Shown here one piece after another: positions 58,671 through 64,000 of a stretch of 64,000 bases of DNA. Within the stretch, counting starts at the first letter, position 1. Every line of letters begins with the position of its first letter. Position numbers and translations under genes: made by a program. The notes beneath the pieces are model-generated. The model was given only the letters and a program-made list of their open reading frames with translations. It made no database searches and was not told the DNA's origin. The DNA is from Megalobrama amblycephala (lineage: Eukaryota > Chordata > Actinopteri > Cypriniformes > Xenocyprididae), in the NCBI RefSeq assembly GCF_018812025.1, contig NC_063045.1, positions 52,396,579 through 52,460,578 on the forward strand. The letters run 5' to 3'.

Positions 58671-60299
58671 GCTGTAGTGGGGTCTGTTAAACACCTAAGC
58701 CAAAGATTTGGCAGCAGAAGTTTGAACTTAACCTTGTCATGTCCTGAAAAGAGATCCCTCGACATTGAGTTCGAGTTTGTGACCTCTAAAGACTGAATAA
58801 TGCATTTGACCCCTTAACTGATGCTTTGGAGTTAGTAAGAGTAAAGCAAAGGGCATAGCGCCATTGATGTGTGACTTTACCCACAAAATGAAGAACCATA
58901 TTAATATTGTTTTTCACATAAATGGGTCAATGTGCCCTCAGACCTGAAGTGCCGGTCCTGTGAACGATGATTTAATTGCTCCTTGGGGAGTAAGAACGTA
59001 AGAACAATGAGCAGAGGGAAACTTGACCTATGAAGTCAACATTAAAGTTTTGTCAATAAAAGTAACCTTTTGCAAATAACACACAATTTAAATATACAAT
59101 ATTTGCCCCCTCAAACCACCTGCAAGTGATTAGCAAGTAGCAAAACAGCTCATAGCAATGCTGTAGCTCTAGCGCTAGCTCATAGCTGTGATGTTTCTTA
59201 ATTCTACTGAATATTTAAGACAAAATATGATAAGTCTCACACACAAACTTCCTATTTCAAAAGGAAATACATTAGTACAAGAAAGAAACCTGTACTTAAG
59301 CAATTTCATTACACATCACTTCAGTGTTAGCAGAGTAACTAAGCTAATGAAGGGGCCGTTTATACAAAACCATTCTCAATTAAAAACAGACAACTTTTTT
59401 TGTTTTGGCCATTCATTTACACAACAACGCCGTTTGGGGGCCTGAAAACAAACTTTACAAAACTGGTTTCCAAATTAAAAAAATGACATAGCGCAGTTCC
59501 CTGACGTAGTCCAAAAGTTTTAAATAGTATTTTAGGTTTAAATGAGTCATGATAATTTTTTAACTGTAGTTAACTAATTCTATCCCAAGAACACCACACT
59601 GGAAGTGGTCAACAATGTGTAAATGTGTAAAAAGCAAATTCACTTGTTAAATATCTTTGCAGAAATAAGAAATAGAGACAAATATTGTGTAAACCTGACT
59701 TGAACATAACCTAGATGTTCAGAAATAATAGTATAAAATAGGAAAAATGGAAAATATTTCTTAAGGCCGTGACACACCAAGTCAACGTCAAAGAACTAGC
59801 GGTGACAAAAGCTGACTGTGTTGCCGCCTTGTGTAGGCTGCATCTCGGTCAAAAAACTGCGCTTGAAAACATCAAAATGATTACAGGCGACTGTTAACAA
59901 GCACGTGCATTCTGAAGCAGTGTTTAAGGAAATAATTGTCTATATCAGTATCAATAGCCTATATTCATCATTCAAAAGAAGAAAGCGCAACTAGGACTGC
60001 AGATATACAAACTGTAAACAAAGCAGCGTTTGCTTACCATTTTGAATATCAATTACGCTGATATGGTGTCTTGACTTCTTTGCTCGCTTTTTTATCCTTG
60101 TGCACTGACTTGTTTACTAAGCTGAGCAGCCAATCAGAGTTCTCTCTCTTACCGATGGCGCTGACGCCAACGGACACCAATTCAACATGTTCAATAAGCC
60201 AAAATACCCCAGACGATGTCCAACAAGCTCCAAAGAAATAGTGCGATGACACGGTTTTTGTTAAGCAGGATGACTAATGACTGAAAGTTACACAAATCA

Positions 60300-60987
60300 T
60301 GGATTAGTTCACTTCAGAATTAAAATTTCCTGATAATTTACTCAGCCCCATGTCATCCAAGATGTTTGTGTCTTTCTTTCTTCAGTCAAAAAGAAATTAA
60401 GGTTTTTGAAGAAAACATTCCAGGATTTTTCTCCATATTGTGGACTTCAACAGTTACCAACAGGCTGAAGGTCCAAACTGCAGTTTCAATGCAGCTTCAA
60501 AGGGCTCTACACGATCCCAGCCGAGGAATAAGGGTCTCATCTAGCGAAACGATCGGTCATTTTCTAAAAAAAATAAATAAAAATGTATACACTTTTTTAA
60601 CCACAAATAGTCATCTTGCACTGCTCTGTGATGCGCCACGCTTTACGTAATCACATTGGAAAGGTCACATGTGACGTAGGCGGAAGTACCGCAGTAGGGT
60701 GAAAAACTCCATCTCATTTTCTCGTCCAAAATCTGACATCGTTGTTTTACCTTTTTTTGTAAAGGGCGTTTGACTTGGACACTGGACCGGTACTTTTGCC
60801 TACATCACGCTTGACCTTTCCAATGTGATCACGTAATACGTCACCACTATATGGAGAAAGATCTTGCAATGTTTTCCTCAAAAACCTTAATTTCTTTTCG
60901 ACTGAAGAAAAAAAGAAATAAACATCTTGGATGACATGGGGGTGAGTAAATTATCAGGAAAATTTTATTCTGAAATGAACTAATCCT
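60300..60987. mobile_element. TTAA-type palindromic element
   Basis: The left GGATTAGTTCACTTCAGAAT is mirrored by ATTCTGAAATGAACTAATCC at the right, followed by TTAA (60988-60991). Arms of more than 120 bp pair: CATGTCATCCAAGATGTTTG with AACATCTTGGATGACATGGG. The centre (60450-60860) includes two inverted stretches around TTCCAATGTGATCACGTAA. The left TTAA is not visible. Confidence 0.75.
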
Positions 60988-62254
60988 TTAATTTATGATT
61001 GTAATTGTCTCTGTATTTACTTTTATAGTGTACAATTGCATTTACAACAAGCTATCAGGTATTTGAATGCATTTTTTTAAAAGAAAAACAACCGATTCAA
61101 GTTTGATTCAAACATTTACCAAACCACAAGCATTACGACATGGTCTGATCTGTTCAGTTCCTTCCTTGTTCTGAGTCTTGAATTACACACACAGTCTGAA
61201 AAAGTTCAACAATGACCTAATCGCACTGCGCGAACAATGCATTTGTGTCAGTAGTCTATGATACACTAAATCTTCCTGTCTCTGTTAGCTTAGATGGCTT
61301 AATTGCAAATCAAGGTTTTGGCATGCCGTCAAGATCCACTATCACACAGCAACAATCAGACAAAGGCGTTTGAGTAATATTGTTTGCGGGAGGTTGTGAT
61401 AGCGCAGAAACTTCACACTGTGGCATGCGGTATCCAATCAAGTCCACCGCATTCACAGAGCTTTATAATGTGAGAGCCCACTGTTGCAACCCCTGGGAAC
61501 ACGCACAACCACACGCACGACGCGCTCGCATACACAAAATCTGTGAATAACAAGGGACCGTGGGGTTGAGTCTCATTAGATATGGACAAACTACAGACCA
61601 GACTTCATTTCCATCCAATTAAGAGACACTCAAAGCATTATGGGGGCTTGCTGATTATGATGCAGTACATTTGGGTCGTCTCAGTGCAACAATGTCCCAG
61701 TTGTTGACAGAAGAACACTCCCTTTCATACCAGCTGGGGAGGGCAGGAGTTTTTTGAGGCGGTTTAACAGACTGTACATGCATTACTAATTCAAACTTGT
61801 TTTGTAGGCTGGACATCAGGAGTGACTGCTTAAAACGCACAAAAACGTTTCTTAGACAGTCTAAATCTCACTGATAATATCTGTCAGACCTGATTTGTCT
61901 TACAGCATCTTAACAATTCGAGTAATTGTAAACTTGTTAACATGGGAACATCGCTACACATCTTTAAACTGAAATTGTTTGAAGGCTTCTCGGAGTCACA
62001 GGATTGGGATTACAACTGACACAATATTCTCATTAGGATAGTATATCCATTCTCACAGATCAGCGTTATCTCTCGTCAGAGCGGACCGGTCGGTCCACAG
62101 GGCTCGGGATATCAGCCGCTCCTACGGCTGTAATGAATCCAGGACCGGTTCACCATCTCACACGCCATGTTTGCTATCAACAGAGCTCTCAAGGGCTTAC
62201 AGCGCAGTTCATTAAAGCTGAGGAACAAGAACAAGCCCAGAGCTTATTCTCTCT

Positions 62255-62288
62255 TTCTTTCTTATTTCTTTCATTCTTTCTTTCTTTA
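62255..62288. repeat. (CTTT)n-like simple repeat
   Basis: CTTTCTTTCTTA, then TTCTTTCATTCTTTCTTTCTTT. Short and interrupted. Confidence 0.8.
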
Positions 62289-63592
62289 AACCACCATCGT
62301 TCCGCCTTTGATTTATTATGCAACAAGATCAGCAATTTACTTCAGAGGCTTTCAGTCAGCACTGGAAGAATCTGAGGGGGTCTGAGAGCGCATGTTGGTA
62401 CTGCATGTTGTCACAATCCGGACTTCACAAAAAAAATAAATAGATTTGTTATCGAGAAAAAGTGAAGCTTCTCTTTACCTCCAGAAACTTTTAGGTTTCC
62501 CCAAGCAAATACATACATTTCCGCTTCGTCCACCACTGATAACAGCATTCCTCAAATGCTATATGGGTTTTAGAGAAACTAATTAAGGCAATTATATCTC
62601 CGGTTGGGAGTGGAGGCGACGTCTGGGGAGTGGATCACTGGTTGGGAGGGACGTGAACTGTTTCTCAAACAGTTCGACCGGCCTAAGACTGGATGACAAA
62701 AGACGCAGAGATCATCTTGTCTTTCTGGATAACGGCTGAGTTAATGTTACTGTCCAGAGTAAAGAAAAAAACAATTAGTGACTCCACAAAAGTATACGTC
62801 AGACTCTGTTTGTTATGAGGATTGTTTACTACTGTACAGCATGTCTATGACACTTAATGAACGTTAGAATGAACGACACTTTTATCTTAATTTTTCCTTT
62901 TTTTATTTTTGTGTGTATATATGTATTTTTACAGTGTGTGCCATTGTAAGGTCTCCGGGAAAAGAATACGAAGTGATGCGCAGCGAGAAAAGCACCATAG
63001 GAAACAAATCTGCCCTCAGCGTAAACACACATGGCTAGTCCTAAGAATTCGTTCAGCATGCGAGGTGCTGTGCAAAAAAAAGAGCACAAGTGCTGCATTA
63101 TCTTTCAAGAATTTCATGACAGAGTCTGGCATCTAACTACCACAAACTCTTCTGCATATTTGCATTTTAATACAAGGTTTGTTTATCCTGGAATATCTGC
63201 TGTAAACTGAATTAATTAGATGCTCAGAATCATAACTGGAAATTAGCATAATGGGGCAGAGAGAAGAAAGAAGGGGGTGTTTGTTCTTCACAAGACAACA
63301 AGCGGTTAATTGTTGAGGGCTGGGGGCGCAGACGGTGACCTGAACTAGATATTACAGTGTAGTCCGACTGATTCAGAGAAGCCAAGCTGCATTGTTCTGA
63401 TTTGTTGTTCTCATTCACTAGCGAACACAATAAGAACAAGTCTACGAGCAGATGACATCGCAAAACTAGAACACTTCAATTATAATCAACAAGCAGTCTA
63501 AACTGCAAGTGTCAGTGAAGCTGTCTACACTGAAGGCACGTGACTCGGAATTAACAAACTGTCTACACTGCAAAGACGCGACTTTGAATTAA

Positions 63593-64000
63593 AGGTCCCG
63601 TTCTTCGTGATCCCATGTTTCAAACTTTAGTTAGTGTGTAATGTTGTTGTTAGAGTATAAATAAAATCTGTAAAATTTTAAAGCTCAAAGTTCAATGCCA
63701 AGCGAGATATTTTATTTAACAGAAGTCACCTACATCGAACGGCCAGTTTGGACTACATCCCTCTACTTCCTTCTTTAATGACGTCACTAAAACAGTTTTT
63801 TGACTAACCTCTGCCCACAGGAATACACAAGAGTTGCGTTTGTAGAGTGTGTTTGTCGCCATCATGTCGTCGAAACGCTGTTATTTTCATCCCGCAGTCC
63901 AATCACCGGGTCTGATTCCGGCTCAAATTGATAGGGTAAAATTAAAGACATGTTTACAATAACACTGAGCGCGTGCATCTCCACGTTATGGTAAGAGGCG
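63593..64000 (+). mobile_element. TIR element, family AGGGGTCC/AGGTCCC, partial
   Basis: It begins AGGTCCCGTTCTTCGTGATC after TTAA (63589-63592). It shares GTGTGTAATGTTGTTGTT and AAAGCTCAAAGTTCAATGCC words with the copies at 21344 and 29355. It runs off the window end, so the right terminus is unknown. Confidence 0.7.

Larger units (their letters stand above)
54144..64000 (-). other. cux1: cux1 intron 1, partial
   Basis: The first coding exon is not found, so the intron continues past 64000. Recognised contents are a degenerate tandem array split by a TIR element (54355-55115), a TIR element (57682-58107), a TTAA element (60300-60987) and the start of another (63593-64000). Positions 59766-60250 open with GTGACACACCAAGTCAACG, a motif I recognise from fish dispersed repeats, but the other end is unclear. 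The rest (55120-56150, 56300-57680, 58110-59765, 61000-63590) looks largely single-copy. Confidence 0.55.

Noticed and set aside
1..64000. A previously undescribed gene system or cluster
   Set aside because: After reading both strands the window is explained by one split gene, dispersed repeats and candidate regulatory DNA. No group of genes that could form a system is present.

Overview
The window is vertebrate nuclear DNA, most likely from a cyprinid (carp/zebrafish-like) fish. Coding sequence is sparse and split into short exons with GT/AG splice sites. Introns run to tens of kilobases, microsatellites are frequent, and the dispersed repeats resemble those familiar from cyprinid genomes: TTAA-flanked MITEs opening with AGGGATAGTTCACCC, hAT elements with CAGTG termini, Tc1/mariner debris and one tRNA-derived SINE head. 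There is no sign of prokaryotic, organellar or viral organisation.

One gene is recognised. It lies on the minus strand and covers nearly the whole window: cux1 (Cut-like homeobox 1, which shares its N-terminal coiled coil with the Golgi isoform CASP). Seven consecutive internal exons, numbered 2-8 by correspondence with mammalian CUX1, are at 54033-54143, 26013-26060, 13767-13845, 8890-9027, 4986-5148, 1985-2052 and 1824-1890. All have AG acceptors and GT donors, and the reading phase is continuous (674 nt, about 224 residues). Exon 1 with the start codon lies beyond 64000. The later coiled coil, CUT repeats and homeodomain, or the CASP membrane tail, lie beyond position 1. Whether this is the cux1a or cux1b paralogue cannot be decided here.

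Layout, low to high coordinate: 1-1823 intron 8 (partial); 1824-2052 exons 8 and 7 with a 94-bp intron; 2053-4985 intron 6 with an Angel-like MITE and a hAT element (8-bp target duplication); 4986-5148 exon 6; 5149-8889 intron 5 with a 1548-bp mariner fold-back; 8890-9027 exon 5; 9028-13766 intron 4 with a TTAA element and a homeodomain-motif-rich block; 13767-13845 exon 4; 13846-26012 intron 3; 26013-26060 exon 3; 26061-54032 intron 2 (28 kb), carrying a multi-level nest of transposons inside a minisatellite near 37-40 kb; 54033-54143 exon 2; 54144-64000 intron 1 (partial).

No second protein-coding gene, functional tRNA/rRNA gene, CRISPR array or intact transposase was found. The other open frames are short (at most about 120 codons) and fall in repeats or chance frames. 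The most interesting structures are the nested elements, the long fold-backs, two hairpins of unknown origin, a hairpin plus CA repeat just inside the exon 4 donor, and the divergence of exons 6-7. I found no convincing new biological system.
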